From positions 1-30,735 of the forward strand of contig JAADVB010000220.1 in assembly GCA_023334545.1 (NCBI GenBank): a stretch of 30,735 nucleotides of DNA, written 5' to 3'. Of the stretch, positions 30,475-30,735 are shown piece after piece; the stretch's first letter is position 1, and every line of letters begins with the position of its first letter. Under the pieces are notes generated by a model that saw only the letters and a list, made by a program, of their open reading frames with translations, was not told the origin of the DNA and made no database searches. Position numbers and translations under genes: made by a program. Origin of the DNA: Salisapilia sapeloensis (lineage: Eukaryota; Oomycota; Peronosporomycetes; Peronosporales; Salisapiliaceae).

Positions 30475-30735
30475 ATCGTCAACCTTGTGAATGATGCAGA
30501 GTAACGCACGAGCATAGAGTATGCATGATCGCTAACAACATCGCAACAAGTACTATTAAACTTAATAAATATAAAAAGTATTATCATACGGCTATCATCA
30601 ATGTTTCCACTTGCTTTTGCATCCTGCCAACATCTATTTATAGGATGGCAGTGCGGATATCAGCAAAAGTGAAGCTCCTGTAGCGATTGCCAGTAAAATG
30701 GTAACTCAGCAGCAAGTAAGGGAGCCGCGCATTGC
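30475..30735. other. 3' flank of the adenylate kinase gene
   Basis: 260 bases to the window end. An AATAAA hexamer within ACTTAATAAATATAAAAAG (about 30557-30577), 90 bases after the stop, may serve in 3' end formation. No further coding frame is seen. Confidence 0.4.

Overview
The window is nuclear DNA of a eukaryote. Dense, intron-poor genes on both strands are interrupted by short spliceosomal introns, mostly 49-81 bp. Their donors are of the GTACGT, GTAAGN and GTGNNN types, and several carry a CTAAC/CTGAC branch-like motif before the acceptor. Some starts have sequences resembling the oomycete Inr/FPR core promoter (GCTCATTYYNCAWTTT), best at 21349-21364. With the compact layout and the centriole/flagellum genes (CEP120, a TTLL9-type ligase), I infer a zoospore-forming oomycete. 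The moderate GC content would fit an Albugo-like lineage, but I cannot prove the genus. Annotated ORFs need ATG starts here; several long stop-to-stop frames open with GTG or TTG, and I moved those starts or placed them behind introns.

Layout. 1-120 is the 3' end of an unknown gene. 1053-4079 (+) is the bifunctional lysine-degrading AASS. Two minus-strand genes follow: a 1099-aa coiled-coil protein and a nuclear-looking RG-repeat, Cys/His-rich protein. 10222-13364 (+) is a three-exon CEP120. 14039-16749 (-) encodes an acidic coiled-coil protein whose C-terminal auxilin-like J domain is split by an intron that hides the HPDK-containing exon. 16750-18600 holds an unresolved multi-exon gene and a small two-exon gene. 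18604-20754 (+) is eIF2B epsilon. 21380-22015 (+) is a small single-pass membrane protein. 22082-23043 (-) is a five-exon DPM1, divergent from a TTLL9-type gene (23218-24679, +). Then come a CDV3-like small gene (-), a MYND plus CSRNP-like protein (+), an IQ/coiled-coil/PX protein (-) and an adenylate kinase with a C-terminal PH-like domain (+).

There is no operon-like logic, mobile element, CRISPR array, rRNA or tRNA that I can support. The functional themes are housekeeping (lysine catabolism, translation initiation, dolichol-linked glycosylation, nucleotide kinase) and centriole/axoneme (CEP120, TTLL9). Several neighbours are divergent with short shared promoters: DPM1/TTLL9 174 bp, PX/adenylate kinase 367 bp, CDV3-like/MYND 419 bp. 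The most rewarding places for a second look are the two poorly resolved spliced loci (13518-13980 and 17240-18306), the unusual domain fusions (MYND+CSRNP, adenylate kinase+PH, IQ+coiled coil+PX), and several 5' ends where the long ORF misleads.
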